From Acorus gramineus (Eukaryota; Streptophyta; Magnoliopsida; Acorales; Acoraceae): a stretch of 64,000 bases of DNA. The stretch is from assembly GCA_030737835.1 (NCBI GenBank), contig CM060850.1, forward strand, positions 28,307,385-28,371,384, in the 5' to 3' direction. Position 1 is the stretch's first letter, and every line of letters starts with the position of its first letter. Positions 12,401 to 23,303 of the stretch are shown here, piece by piece. The notes beneath the pieces were generated by a model, which saw nothing but the letters and a program-made list of their open reading frames with translations, did not search any database and was not told where the DNA came from. A program made the translations under genes and the position numbers.

Positions 12401-15400
12401 TATTCCGCCACGATCGGAGTCTGACTGATATCTGCCCGCAGTGGTGCGTCCTCCTCAGCAATATACGCCAGAAAGCCCTCACATCCTCCCTGAAGGAGTC
12501 TCCACGCCTGGATAGATGACACGAACCCCAAAGGGGCTATGTCACGATCGCCCACGAACTGGAAAGATCTCCGACCCGGAAGGTGGAAAGACACCGACTT
12601 CGCAAAACAGTCGATGCTGGCGTGACTAGCTGAGAGCCAATCCATTCCCAGGATGGCATCGAAGTCCGTCATGGCGAGCTCTACCAACTCTACTGGAAAC
12701 TCATGCTCCGCAATCACCACGGTACACCCTCGGTAAACAGAACGGAGGAGAATACGGTCTCCGATGGGCAATGATATCTCCAGCATAACATCAAGAGGGG
12801 CGGACGCCACGCCCATCCGTCTCGCAAAAACGGGAGACACGAACGAGTGCGTGGCTCCGGAATCAAATAACACATATGCAGGGAGCTGGGAGATCAAAAC
12901 AATACCTCGGACCACGCTACCCGAAGCCTGCGCCTCCTCGGCTGAAAGTGCTGCAACTCGACCCTGAACAAACTGCGGCTGAGGAGCAGGGGCACGCCTC
13001 GCAGGCTGCACTGGCTGCCTCCTCTGGTCAACTCGGCCACCCTGTGGCTGCTGCTGCGGGTGCAGCACACGGGGTCGGCCAGCATCAGGGCAATTATATA
13101 AAATATGCCCGACGCGCTGACAATGGAAACAGCGCCGCTTCTCCGGTTGCCTGGCCTGGACTGGTACTGCCGCAATGGGTGCTGGACCTCGCACTGGCAC
13201 CACATCGACTGGAGTAGCGGCGGCCGCTGACTGATCAAAGCGGGGCCGCTTCTTCTTGCGATGTCCCTGGTCCTGGCTCCTGGGGGGTCTCTGGTCTGCA
13301 GAAGGGGTTGGAACCCCCAAAGGGACCCCAAGGTCTCGCTCGACTGTCTTCGCACGAGACACCAAGTCCGAGTACCTCGTGAACGCCTGAGAAGTGACAT
13401 GCACCCGGATGGTGCTAATGAGACCCATCTCGAAACGACGGCATCGCGTCTCCTCATCCATCACCAAGGCGGGGGCGAACCTGGAAAGCCTCGTGAAGCG
13501 TGTGGAGTAGTCAGCGACTGACATGGAGCCCTGCGTCAGCTGCTCGAACTCTCGCATCACGATCTGGCGTGTCGAAAACGGGAAGTACTCCTCCAGGAAG
13601 TATCTCCGGAACCCAGCCCATAGAAGTCGCTCCACTCCCTCGGGGATGTCCACCGATCGGGTAGCCCACCAGTCGGCGGCGCTACCCTTCAACATGAAGG
13701 TGGCCAGGGAGACACGCTGGCGGTCGGTGCAGTGCATGGTCGAGAAGATCTTGTCTACCTCCATCAACCAACGCTCAGGGGCAAGGGGGTCCGCCGTCTG
13801 GCCATGGAACTCGGGAGGGTGGAGCTTCAGAAAGGCAGTGAGGCCGCTCTGATGCACTCGTGCTGCAGCCTCTAGCTCCACCTCCCTCTCCAGGGGATCC
13901 TGAACTCCCACCACCGGAATCACCACGGGGACAGGGGGTACGTCGGGCACCACCGGTGGATCTGCCACCAAGGGGACCTGTGGAACTGCCTCGCGGGCCG
14001 CCCGCAGCTCCTGGATCTCTCGTGCCTGATCAGCTAACGCCCTAGTCTGAGTCTCCACCAGATCTGTGATACGAGCGTAAGCACGCTCCCATGCAGGAGG
14101 CTCCTGCGCCGGTCCTGGCCCCATAGCCGAGGACCCTCCAGTAGACTCCTCGCCTCTGGTAGGTCCGGGAACCTCCAAGGGCCGAGGGACCACGTCCACG
14201 CATTCCTCTGCGAGGAGGCATATCAGCAACCTAAGAAAACAGACACTAGGATCAGAATACTCATATAGAAATCCTAGGACTCATCTCTAAGAAAACAATT
14301 GGCTCTGACAGGACCAGGCTCTGATACCAACTTTTGTCACGCCCCAGGGCGGCCGTCCCCGATACGTGGCAAATATATATAATATCAGCAGTCTATACAG
14401 GAGATCAATAAAATACTCTAAACAACATCGAAAATGACAACACAGACAATAATGTAGCTGACATAATATATACAAATAGCGGAAGCTTAAACGACTGAGT
14501 CTGTAATTCAAAGACATATTACAGACCCGATACATAATCAACTGTCCTGTGAGAGCCAATATACACAATGACATCCAAATACAAACGTGTGCCCAAGCAC
14601 GGATAACAATACATACAATCAAGAAGGGGATGCTGATGGCCTCTCACTCGCAGAACGTGACGCTGCTCCGCTACTGCTGTGGTGCCTCGGGGAGCTCCTC
14701 CTTCAGATCCGACTCAGATATAACTGGAGGAAAAGAATATGCGAGGGGTGAGCCACACGCTCAGTGAATAGCACAACCCATGCATCACAATTCATATTAA
14801 CCTTAAATAATTTATAGTCCCTAAAACGGGAGCAACTACACATTCTAGTGGGTCGTTTCATCGCCAACCCACCTCCCCCTCACCCTCACCCTTTACGGGG
14901 GTGACATGGGCCTCTTGGGGCATACTAGACCGCTCTCCACCCCTGGTCCACCCGGTAGCCTCTCCCACACTCCGTAGCCTCTACCTGGTATACTCCCACT
15001 ATCAGTACTGTCCGACGCATCGGAGGTACCTACGGACGGGAGCCCTCTGTCAGGTCAGCTTTCCAACGCCGGGGAGTCCCTACATCGGATCCAACCAAAA
15101 GGAGAAGACAGCCTACTCACACGGATACGATCCTCTTGGATCCGTCGACACCGATTTGTAACGCTAATAATGTCATGAATTCTCAAGAATTCCTCCAGGG
15201 CGCATAACTCAGATGCGGGGAAACATATATTATAACAACAAGGTTATAATATTCTCTAAGGCATGCTTATAACAATATGCTCTCATTTTGATTTAATTAG
15301 ATTAAACTAGATGGGAACATACATAGTTCGGGGCTTTCCAATCAAGGGACATGGTGTCTAGGCATGCATAGGCCTCTATACATGATATAAGGGTGCATAT

Positions 15401-18400
15401 CCCTAGCATACAAGTCTAATGTGGCATGGTTACATCATATTAATCATGCATGCATAGTTTTACATTATCACAAGTTAATATACAATTATGGTGCCCCAGG
15501 GGAGGGCAATGCACGCCTACGTGCATCGAACGCCTCCCTACTGGGTTGGATTGTCCCACTCACCGAAACCCGGGTCGTTGCGTGACCGTCCGTCAAGATC
15601 TGCAAGACATGGGCATTCAATATGGTGAGTAAACTACACAAATACATAAGAAATTTACTAGAAATACCCAATACTCGGACAAGCATGCATACGGACCCGC
15701 ACGCATGCGAGCACGCGTACGCATGCGAGTCCGAGTGCCCCGACACCCTCCCGAACCCTCGGGCAGCCATACGCATGGCCCCCCGCACGCACGCACGAAT
15801 GCGCACGCCCGCACGCGCCCCTGGCGCACTGCCGCGCCCCTGTCCGCGCGCCAGACGCGCTGCCACGCGCGCGCGCACCGCGCGCCCAGCCAGCGCGTAC
15901 CTGCGCGCCCGCGCAGCACCCCGCGCGCATGCCCGCGCGTCTGTGCGTACGCGCGCGCGCCCGCCAGTGCGCCCGTCTGCGCGCGCAAACGGGCGCGCAT
16001 GCGGGCGGATGGCTCCGCACGCGCGCCCGAGCGCCTTCCACCCCCTCCTCAGCCCACCCACACCCCCTAACATCCATACATACCATGCATAACCATTTAA
16101 ACACCCTAAACAAACATCTAACCAAGCATAGGGGAGGAGGAAGGCTTACCCAAAGAGAGGAAGAACAAGGGAGGAAGCTCGGGTGCCCTTCGCGCACCAA
16201 ATCGCCACCACCAAGACCACCACCACCTCAGCCACTCTCAGCCCTAAAAATGGCTGAAACAGGGGGGGAGGAGAAGCCATGTGAGGGAGGTAGAGAAAGG
16301 GGAAATCCAAAACAAAAACCATGGAGAGGTAGATGACAACCTTACCTTTCTTTTTCCCTTCTAGGGTTTCCTTTTTTTCTTCTTCTACTACCTCTAATGG
16401 GGGAAAATAAAGAAGAGGGAGTGATGGATTGTGTGTGAGAGAGAGAGAGAGATGAAGAGAAGAGGAAAGAAGGGGGACGCCTAAAATGGGTGCACACACA
16501 CACACACACTCACACACTTAGTGAAAAAATAATTTGGTGAGGTTTGACTTTGAGTCAACCCAACCATACAAAAAAACAAAACCATTTGACCAAGTCAATG
16601 GTAAAACTTGACTTAGTCAAAGTCCTCTTTGACTTGGTCAAGTCTCCCTTTGACATTCCCACTCGGTCAAAACCCGGATACGATTCGGAACTGTGAAATT
16701 CTGAAACGTTACCGGAATTTGATGAAATTTTCGTGAGTGGTTTGAAATGGCACCAGGACACATAATGTGCAGTTAGATTTTCAATCGGAGTTCTCAAGCT
16801 CATGATGATAGCTAAAAGTCCAAAATTTTAGCGGTTCCGATCGAAAAAAAAAAAGTTGAAAAACTGCTAGAAATGTCCCAAAGGTGACCAGAAGGTTAAA
16901 AGTGACACATATATAACACTCTGGCCCCCACATGCGTGGTTGTTAGGATAACTGTTGTCTGCATTGATCATAGTCTAGAGCATATTTGTAAGTCTACCAT
17001 CATGTGAAGAATTTTATTTCTTTATGCAGTTTTTAACTCATAATTCTAATTGAGAATATATATTGTACGTTAATTGTTAAACTAAAGTTTTTTTTGCTTT
17101 CTAATAAGCTAAAGTTTAAAGCATGAAACTAGTTTTCTTGGATTGTGCAGGTTATGCAAAAACATCAGAAGTATTTCCCTGTCATTGAAAAATCGAGTGG
17201 CAAACTCTTGCCCTTCTTCATTGCTGTGAGACTACAATAGACCACCAACAAACTTGATGTTGATGCTATCTGTTCCTTAACTGGCATTGAATTTTTTCCT
17301 TGCCAGAAGTATTTCCCTGTCATTGAAAAATCGAGTGGCAAACTCTTGCCCTTCTTCATTGCTGTGAGACTACAATAGACCACCAACAAACTTGATGTTG
17401 ATGCTATCTGTTCCTTAACTGGCATTGAATTTTTTCCTTGCTTTTCCTATAGGTAGCTAATGGAATAATCAATGAGACAGTAGTGATAAAAGGGAATGAA
17501 GCCGTTCTGAGGTCAGAATTGGATCCTTTTCTATTGCTGGAACACTGAAAGTAATATATTTTGTTGTTCTGGGGTTGAACTGATAAGTCAATGTTCGACA
17601 ACAAAATTTGCAACTATGAGGTTTTGGGTTCAAATCCTAACTTCCTACCTATAAGAAAAATGGAAGTTTCTTTGAAAACCCTCTGATGTTGCATCTAAGT
17701 AAAGCCATGGCTTGTTTGATTATCATTTTTTTCCAATCCAGTCAAAGATCCATGCAATCTGCCTACTTAAGTTTTATTTTTGAATTTTTTCCTGGTTTCT
17801 AGTCATGAAGCTTTCAGTTTTGCACTTCCAATGTCTTTTGATCATTTATAATGCAACATTTGGTTTTGCAGAGCTCGTTATGAAGATGCCAAATTCTTTT
17901 ACAAGATGGACACACGGAAGAAATTCTCTGAATTTCGAAGTCAACTTAATGGAATCCTGTTTCATGTAAGTCAGGCAGTATCTATCTCTGTTTAGATGAG
18001 TATTAATTTATTTGATATAACTTTGTAATGGCAGGAAAAACTAGGGACAATGTTGGACAAAATGACACGCATCCAAAAAACTGTTAGTAAATTAAGCTCG
18101 ATGATGGGCATGGACAAAGATATTGTTCCAGTTGTTCAAGATGCTGCATCATTGGCTATGTCTGATCTTGCTACTTCCATTGTTACAGAGTTTACTTCCC
18201 TCTCTGGAATAATGGCACGCCATTATGCTTTGAGGGATGGTTACACAGAGCAGGTAATCTGATAACAATTATGTGAATTTTCCCAGTTGCCTAATTACAG
18301 CTTCAAAAAATTAGAATATAGTCCATTTTTAGTCAAGGTCTGCAAATTAGCTTATCATTATCAATATGAGATAATTTCAACTATGTAAAATAATAAAATC

Positions 18401-21400
18401 AGACATGTTGCTATATGATACAAGAAAGACCTCAATGACTTCATCCTTGATCATCTGATAATAACTATATATAAGTGCTGTTTGGATATCTCCCATGAAT
18501 ATTCCTTCGTCTTTGCTCTCAAACATATAAAACTCCCTTCATTTGTACACCTCCAATCTTGCTATGACAAAAGTATTCCTCCAATGTTTCTTATTACAGT
18601 GAGATATTTAATTATATTTCTTCCTTCCGGGTATCAATTTTTTAGCTCGATGTTGGGGGAAAATCTATGTACAATATCCTCCATTTTGAAGACGAAGATA
18701 TAAAGCTTTAATTAAATATGTTTTGAATTTTTTAAAGTTCATCGTAGTTGAAAGTCGCAATATTAACCTTTTAGTTTTCATGATCCTCAGAAGTATGTGA
18801 AATATTTCATAATCATATAATTGTTTTTTCTAATTATTATTTTTTTTTATGAATTTCTCAAATGATTATTAGCTACATGTTGGGGCATAACTGTTCACAG
18901 CATCTCCATTTTAAAGACGAAGATATATGGCTTTTATTAAATATGTTTTGAATGTTTGAAACTTCATTGCTGTTGAAAGTTATTATATTAAATATAATAT
19001 TTTTTATATAAGCCAGTTGACCAGATATCTCCCCTGGTTTTGTTGATTGAGTATGTCATAAAACTGGGTAATTAGGCTGGTCTGTGTGTATTTTACCAAT
19101 AGAAGTGGCAGTATGCTTCTTTAATTAGGCCGGTAAGCGTGTATTATACTCCTTTATTCTTTACCTATCTTCTTCTTTTGTAATATATTGCATGGAGATC
19201 CTTCGTCTCCCTTATTCGGGGCCATCATTTTTAATAAGATTGCTCCTACATTTTCTTCAAAAAAAAAAAAAATAGCATGCTTCTTTGACCTTCTCAATTG
19301 GGTAATGGGTTTATTTTGTGATACTACTCCAGACTATTGTTTGATATGCACCATCTCTCAGCTTGGAGTCAATTAATGGCTAATAATATGCAGTTGGTGT
19401 GTAGTTAAGCTTTATTGTCTTATTCTTATTATCATAAGGTTAGCTCATTTGTAGTACACATTGTCTTTCAGTATAATTTAGAAAAAAATACATTCATCAA
19501 ATTGTAGTTCTATCTGATCCACTTGGCTAATTGGAGTTCTTTGTTGTTGAAGATTGCAGAAGCTTTGTTTGAGATAACTCTTCCAAGGTTTTCTGGAGAT
19601 GTACTTCCGAAAAGTGATGCAGGAATCATCTTGTCAATAGCTGACAGGTTTGTATGCATGTCCTATAAATTTTCAAGTTTCATTACCCAAGTGTATTAAG
19701 AAGTTCTTATATTTAATTGCCATTTTTATCTTCTTTGTGTGCCATTTTTAATTTATGTCCCTTGGAAGCTGATCAGAAACTCTAACCTTCATATTGGGGA
19801 ATTCCAGAACTTGATGTAGGAAAAAAAATGACTTAACTGACTTGATCTTCACAAACAAAATGTACAGATAGTGCTTGCAGACAGTGTCTGGTAGAGTGGT
19901 TTACCCAAATATGATGATACCATGACTAGTAGAGACTTGCAATTCTGGATTCTTAGCTTGTTTGCATTATTAATAAGAGCTACTTGGTTATTTAATCTCC
20001 TTGTATTTTTTAAAGTGAAGAAATGGACATCTTTTTTTGAATACTTTTTAAAATCAAATATATAGTTATTTAAGATGTCTATTTTACATGAGTAAGACAT
20101 TCAATTTTTAGATTGAATGTGATTTCTTCCTTTGTTTGTAGTATTCTATAATGTCATTGCTCTTGTATGATTGTCTCTACATTATATAAAATTGTGATGT
20201 GGATGGATATTCCATTTGCAGGCTAGATAGTCTTGTTGGATTATTTGGAGCTGGTTGTCAGCCAAGTTCCTCAAATGATCCTTTTGGTCTGAGAAGAATA
20301 GCTTATGGGCTTGTAAGTGATGAGCAGATTATTCAGTTCAATTTATAACACAATTTTTTATCATGCCTTTTCATTTCCTTTCAGGTTCAAGTGCTTGTGG
20401 AAAATGATATAAACTTGAATCTAGAACATGCTTTAAGACTGGCAGCTGATGTTCAACCAATAGGATTGGATGCCAATATTATTAATGATGTAAGTCACAT
20501 CGTTTCATGAAGGCTTTTAGATCCTTCTGCTTGAGTTCTGCTGACTCTGTATTTATGAAAATTTTGATAGGCTCATCAATTTGTTACGCGGAGGCTGGAG
20601 CAACTTCTGGTATGTACTGATCTTTTTGTCTATGTTGTGCACATTTGGTAACCTCTACTCTGCTTTGGCTCCAAAGTGCCCTGTCTTGTGATACTCTGCG
20701 TTAAGCCGCTAAAGTCCTGATTCCCTATGAATGATATAATACAAGGCTACATCCAGCTTGTCTTTGTAACCTCTACTCTGCTTTGGATCCAAAGTGCCTT
20801 ATATTGTAATACTCTGCACTAACGTCGTGATTCCCCATGAACGATATTATAGAAGGCTACATCCAGCTTGTCTTTTTATTTCTGATGATTATCATCTTTA
20901 ATCTGTATTTGTGTGGAACATGTATTTGTTCGCATCTTGATATATCTACCACATATTTTTACCGAGACATCAGAGTGAAATATTTATCCACACATATACA
21001 TGAGTTGATCCTGTTCATAATTGTTAGGTTATTCGGTTTCTTACAGGTAGACAAGGGTATAAATTCTGAAATCGTTCGCTCGGTACTTGTGGAGCGTGCA
21101 AATTGGCCTTCACTAGCTGCACAATCAGCCATTAAAGTAAGTGACTCATTGTACATATTTCAATACCGTTTTATTCAAAAAAAAATTGTACAAAATTTCT
21201 ATTGATTAATTGGTGTGTGGATCACCATATAGTCATTGTATAGTTTTTATCCTCTAAATGTCAAAAATTCCAACTATAATACAAGAGTATTGCTTAAGAA
21301 ATAATCTATCCATGTATGACTATATTTGGAGATGAATGATGTGCATTACTTTTAGAAGTCATAGATAACTTGTTTTTAATTTATTCTATTATTCTAGTGT

Positions 21401-23303
21401 CTATCATGTTGGTTGGACTTGTCATACAATTTAAGTCTGTAGTGTCTTTTGTAAATCTATGCTTTGATATATTTCGTTATAAAAAATGCATATACTAATC
21501 TTACATTTAATTCTGACAATGTTGTTGACTGTAGATGGAGGCCTTGTCTAAAGGTGAGCTTTTGCCAAAAGTGGTTGAAGCATATTCTCGGCCAACGAGA
21601 ATCATCCGTGGGAAAGATATGGATGTCGATTCAGAGGTATGATCTAATTTTTCAACGAGTATAAATTTTTGAGAAGTGAACTTAAATGCTGTTTATATAT
21701 GTTCTTCAGATTCATAAAAAGCCCTGTGGAACTAATGCTTCGCTGTCTATTTAACTTGGTTAATGTAACATTCACACATCGGCTTGAGTGAGATTTTACT
21801 AGAGAATTATATGTCAAGTACTCTGATCAACCAATGCTAACTTATTGAAGCTTCAAATTAATGAAACAAATTCTTATAGGCTCTTCTAGGCCATGTGAAA
21901 GGACCTCTGCATCAGAAATACTTGCTTAGGCATCCATCTTTTGATGCCCATCTAAGGCAATATATATGCTGATACTGCGATAATGTGGAAAGTAGATGTT
22001 TGATCTAAAAATCCAAACTCAGAAAAGGATATGAACATGTTCTCAATTATTATTTAGATAGAAGTTCATGAAAGAGTGGTGAGGTAACTTGGTCAATAGA
22101 TGTGCATTTTTTTATGTTTGGATATTCAAAACTTGCTTGTGATTTAGTATTGCCAATTGTCAGTGCTCCTGAGCATTGACAATTGCTGGAAGGTGCTACA
22201 TTTTTTAACAATTTAACTTGCTATAGAACTTTGTTCGATATTTGTTCGGTTAAAAATTCCACTATAATTTTCTTGTCCGCTTAAAATTCTTTGATTTACA
22301 GCTTGTTAATATATATTCAAGACCAAAATTTTGGGGCTTAAGTACTATCCAGCCCATAAACACCCCTATGTTCATCTCCTAGTATATATTCTACTAATGT
22401 TAAATATTCGGTTCTATTGTTATTGAACTCAGTAATTGTTTTTCAGGTAAATGAAGCTGCATTCGAGACAGATGAAGAGAGAGCTTTGTGGAATGCTTTC
22501 TTGGAAGTCAGGACCAAAATTCATCCCGGTATATCATCTTTTTTCATAATTTTAACTTTTCTCTTAGAAAACTTGCCTTGTCTTCATCTTCTTGGTATCA
22601 TCTAATAATCATATTCAGTGCATGTGATCATTTCTTTCAACCCATATATTGTTTTTGAATATTTAAATGCCATCACGGCTTTACATCACATTATCCTTTT
22701 ACTTTGTGATCATGTTGATACTGTTTTTGATTGTTAGGTATTGAGATTGATGAATTCGTCAATACATCTTTACAATTACAACAGCCGCTTGAAGATTTTT
22801 TCAACCACGTTTTTGTGATGGTGGTATGTTCCCTTTGCATTTTATTCTTGTGAATGCATTCTCCTTTGCATTTTATTCTTGTGAATGCATTCATGATCTG
22901 TTTTAGAGAATCATAGGTGGTCAAATGCTTAATGATTACAAGCAAGTAAATAAGTAGTCCAAAACTGCTAGTTGCTGCACATACAATTGAACAATGATTA
23001 GATGTTCACCTTATCCCAAACCCTTCGAGACAAGGACTAATCCTCCAGGTGTCCGCACCGACCCACTTGGAAGTTTAAGATGTTCACATAATTGTGTTTC
23101 AGTGATGTGTCACTTGCTTGACTAACCAGATTTATGTCTCCTCTCATCATAAATCTACTATGCACAAGGAACTTATTCGGAATATCTCTCCTGGTCATGA
23201 ATAGGACGACGAAAGGGTCAGGAAGAACAGGCTCTCCCTACTCAAGAAGATCGCCGACATACCAAAAGGAATTGCAGACCTCTCCGTCTTGCCAGGGTTT
23301 TAG
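440..23303 (+). CDS. EDD1: Glycine--tRNA ligase, organellar alpha-beta fusion type (3' half of gene, 18 exons)
   Basis: This is the C-terminal half of the bacterial-type glycyl-tRNA synthetase that charges tRNA-Gly in chloroplasts and mitochondria. Coding exons read from the sequence are 440-522, 2913-2958, 5248-5310, 5858-5947, 6024-6110, 17151-17225, 17453-17511, 17872-17965, 18035-18253, 19553-19647, 20222-20312, 20385-20489, 20571-20609, 21047-21136, 21535-21636, 22447-22528, 22738-22823 and 23205-23303 (TAG). All junctions are GT-AG and every phase closes, giving 535 codons including the stop. Family landmarks are [13 protein letters not shown] in the first exon, [55 protein letters not shown] and the C-terminal [13 protein letters not shown]...LPGF of the beta-subunit anticodon-binding region. 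The plant protein is about 1,070 residues, so the alpha-like half lies upstream of the window. Oddities are the retrotransposon in intron 6111-17150 and a partial exon duplication just downstream of exon 17151-17225. Confidence 0.93.
805..872 (+). repeat. Dispersed repeat resembling a LINE 3' tail (copy 1)
   Basis: The stretch GAGATCCCTCATCTCCC, then TTCGGGGG, then AATAAAATTACTCCTAC and an A-rich end recurs at 19192-19275 and 27526-27605, with a diverged inverted copy at 28500-28570. The shared layout of a conserved block followed by an A-rich tail suggests 3' ends of retroposed (LINE or SINE) elements. The family identity is inferred only. Confidence 0.5.
1113..1758. repeat. Two-copy tandem duplication, 323-bp unit, intronic
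   Basis: Positions 1113-1435 and 1436-1758 are near-identical tandem copies inside the glycyl-tRNA synthetase intron 523-2912. Inside each unit a roughly 116-bp module beginning CACTTTCTTGCTTTC is itself repeated, so four copies of the module (starting near 1087, 1203, 1436 truncated, and 1526) are visible. No coding potential was recognised. Confidence 0.85.
3711..4582. repeat. Tandem array of a ~260-bp unit, three copies plus a partial
   Basis: Units start at 3711, 3973 and 4233 (periods 262 and 260 bp), each beginning GTAAGTTTGAAACGTAGG and ending CTCGCCGAGAGATG. A fourth, truncated piece of about 70 bp (CCAAATGGTACTACTGATC to AGAGATGGTG) follows near 4525-4580. The array lies in the glycyl-tRNA synthetase intron 2959-5247. 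Each unit opens with a sequence identical to a consensus 5' splice site (GTAAGT) and contains a CT-rich tract. Confidence 0.9.
6988..9492 (-). repeat. 3' LTR of the retrotransposon
   Basis: This 2,505-bp repeat runs TGTCACGCCC...ATATACCA on the plus strand, so it reads TGG...ACA in element orientation. It closely matches 14335-16918; the first 150 bp show only about three substitutions and a 2-bp indel. It contains a CpG-dense block at 8340-8640 and a purine-rich block near 8990-9050. Confidence 0.95.
9493..9505 (-). promoter_or_regulatory. Polypurine tract
   Basis: The minus strand reads AAGGGGGGAAGAA directly abutting the 3' LTR start TGG. This is the plus-strand priming site expected for an LTR element of this orientation. 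Confidence 0.9.
9541..14221 (-). pseudogene. Decayed gag-pol polyprotein gene of the Ty3/gypsy element
   Basis: The long open stretch 14229-10801 carries, in order: a retrotransposon gag domain (about residues 130-290), a CCHC knuckle [14 protein letters not shown] near 13084-13136, an aspartic protease active site [10 protein letters not shown] near 12850-12870, reverse transcriptase with FIDDILVYS near 11838-11863, and RNase H with FTDHKSL near 11225-11245. Integrase core follows at 10629-10384 and 10377-9541, ending with a chromodomain-like tail (about 9541-9730). Damage is visible: the only well-placed ATG (14221) is out of frame with the gag ORF; a frameshift lies near 10880; a stop replaces the expected last Cys of the integrase HHCC finger near 10665; a short deletion follows near 10635; and a TGA sits at 10386-10384. 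The element cannot make an intact polyprotein and could move only with help in trans. Confidence 0.93.
14318..14329 (-). promoter_or_regulatory. Primer binding site, initiator tRNA-Met
   Basis: The minus strand reads TGGTATCAGAGC, the standard plant initiator tRNA-Met 3'-end complement, 5 nt inside the 5' LTR edge. It sets element orientation and start of minus-strand DNA synthesis. Confidence 0.95.
14335..16918 (-). repeat. 5' LTR of the retrotransposon
   Basis: This 2,584-bp repeat is the promoter-bearing LTR in element orientation. It begins TGTTATATATGTGTCAC and ends GGGCGTGACA on the minus strand. The 79-bp excess over the other LTR comes mostly from the CpG-dense tract at about 15690-16040, which differs by indels. 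Confidence 0.95.
16988..17150 (+). other. Residual intron sequence between the retrotransposon and the next exon
   Basis: This is ordinary T-rich intron sequence ending in the acceptor GATTGTGCAG at 17150. Together with 6111-6982 it is the pre-insertion intron, about 1.1 kb. Confidence 0.6.
17166..17441. repeat. 138-bp tandem duplication that includes part of a coding exon
   Basis: Positions 17166-17303 and 17304-17441 are essentially identical direct copies. The first copy starts within exon 17151-17225 of the glycyl-tRNA synthetase gene and extends into the intron. The second therefore carries a 5'-truncated exon copy with its own donor and an acceptor-like pyrimidine tract plus CAG. Confidence 0.95.
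17307..17363 (+). other. Candidate duplicated in-frame exon (19 codons)
   Basis: The second duplication copy places TTTTTTCCTTGCCAG directly before AAGTATTTCCCTGTC. The copied exon runs 57 nt to the same GCT|GTGAGA donor. Both flanking junctions are in phase 0, so inclusion would insert 19 residues (KYFPVIEKS...LPFFIA) without shifting frame. Whether it is spliced in cannot be told from sequence. Confidence 0.55.
18640..18990. repeat. Two diverged copies of a ~125-bp repeat in an intron
   Basis: The blocks starting near 18643 and 18872 share TTAGCT..ATGTTGGGG, CTCCATTTT.AAGACGAAGATATA and TTAAATATGTTTTGAAT. They are imperfect direct repeats in intron 18254-19552, of unknown origin. Confidence 0.6.
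19192..19275 (+). repeat. Dispersed LINE-tail-like repeat (copy 2)
   Basis: GAGATCCTTCGTCTCCC, TTCGGGG and AATAAGATTGCTCCTAC followed by an A-tract near 19260 match the copy at 805-872. Confidence 0.5.
20648..20876. repeat. Tandem duplication, ~118-bp unit, intronic
   Basis: Copies start at 20648 and 20766, each running from GTAACCTCTACTCTGCTTTGG to CTACATCCAGCTTGTCTTT. They lie in intron 20610-21046 and differ by small indels. Confidence 0.85.

Larger units (their letters stand above)
6988..16918 (-). mobile_element. Complete Ty3/gypsy (chromovirus-like) LTR retrotransposon, antisense in an intron
   Basis: A 9,931-bp element lies on the minus strand within the glycyl-tRNA synthetase intron. 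It has two long LTRs (6988-9492 and 14335-16918), a primer binding site at 14318-14329, a polypurine tract at 9493-9505, and a decayed gag-pol between them. The 5-bp target duplication CTCTG flanks it exactly (6983-6987 and 16919-16923), so it inserted as a unit and its ends are intact. Order is gag, CCHC, protease, RT, RNase H, integrase and a C-terminal chromodomain-like tail. That order, the long LTRs and the initiator-Met primer fit a chromovirus, perhaps of the Tekay/Del branch; the branch is tentative. Confidence 0.95.

Noticed and set aside
9748..13852. Plus-strand ORFs through the retrotransposon interior
   Set aside because: They are antisense shadows of the minus-strand gag-pol gene.
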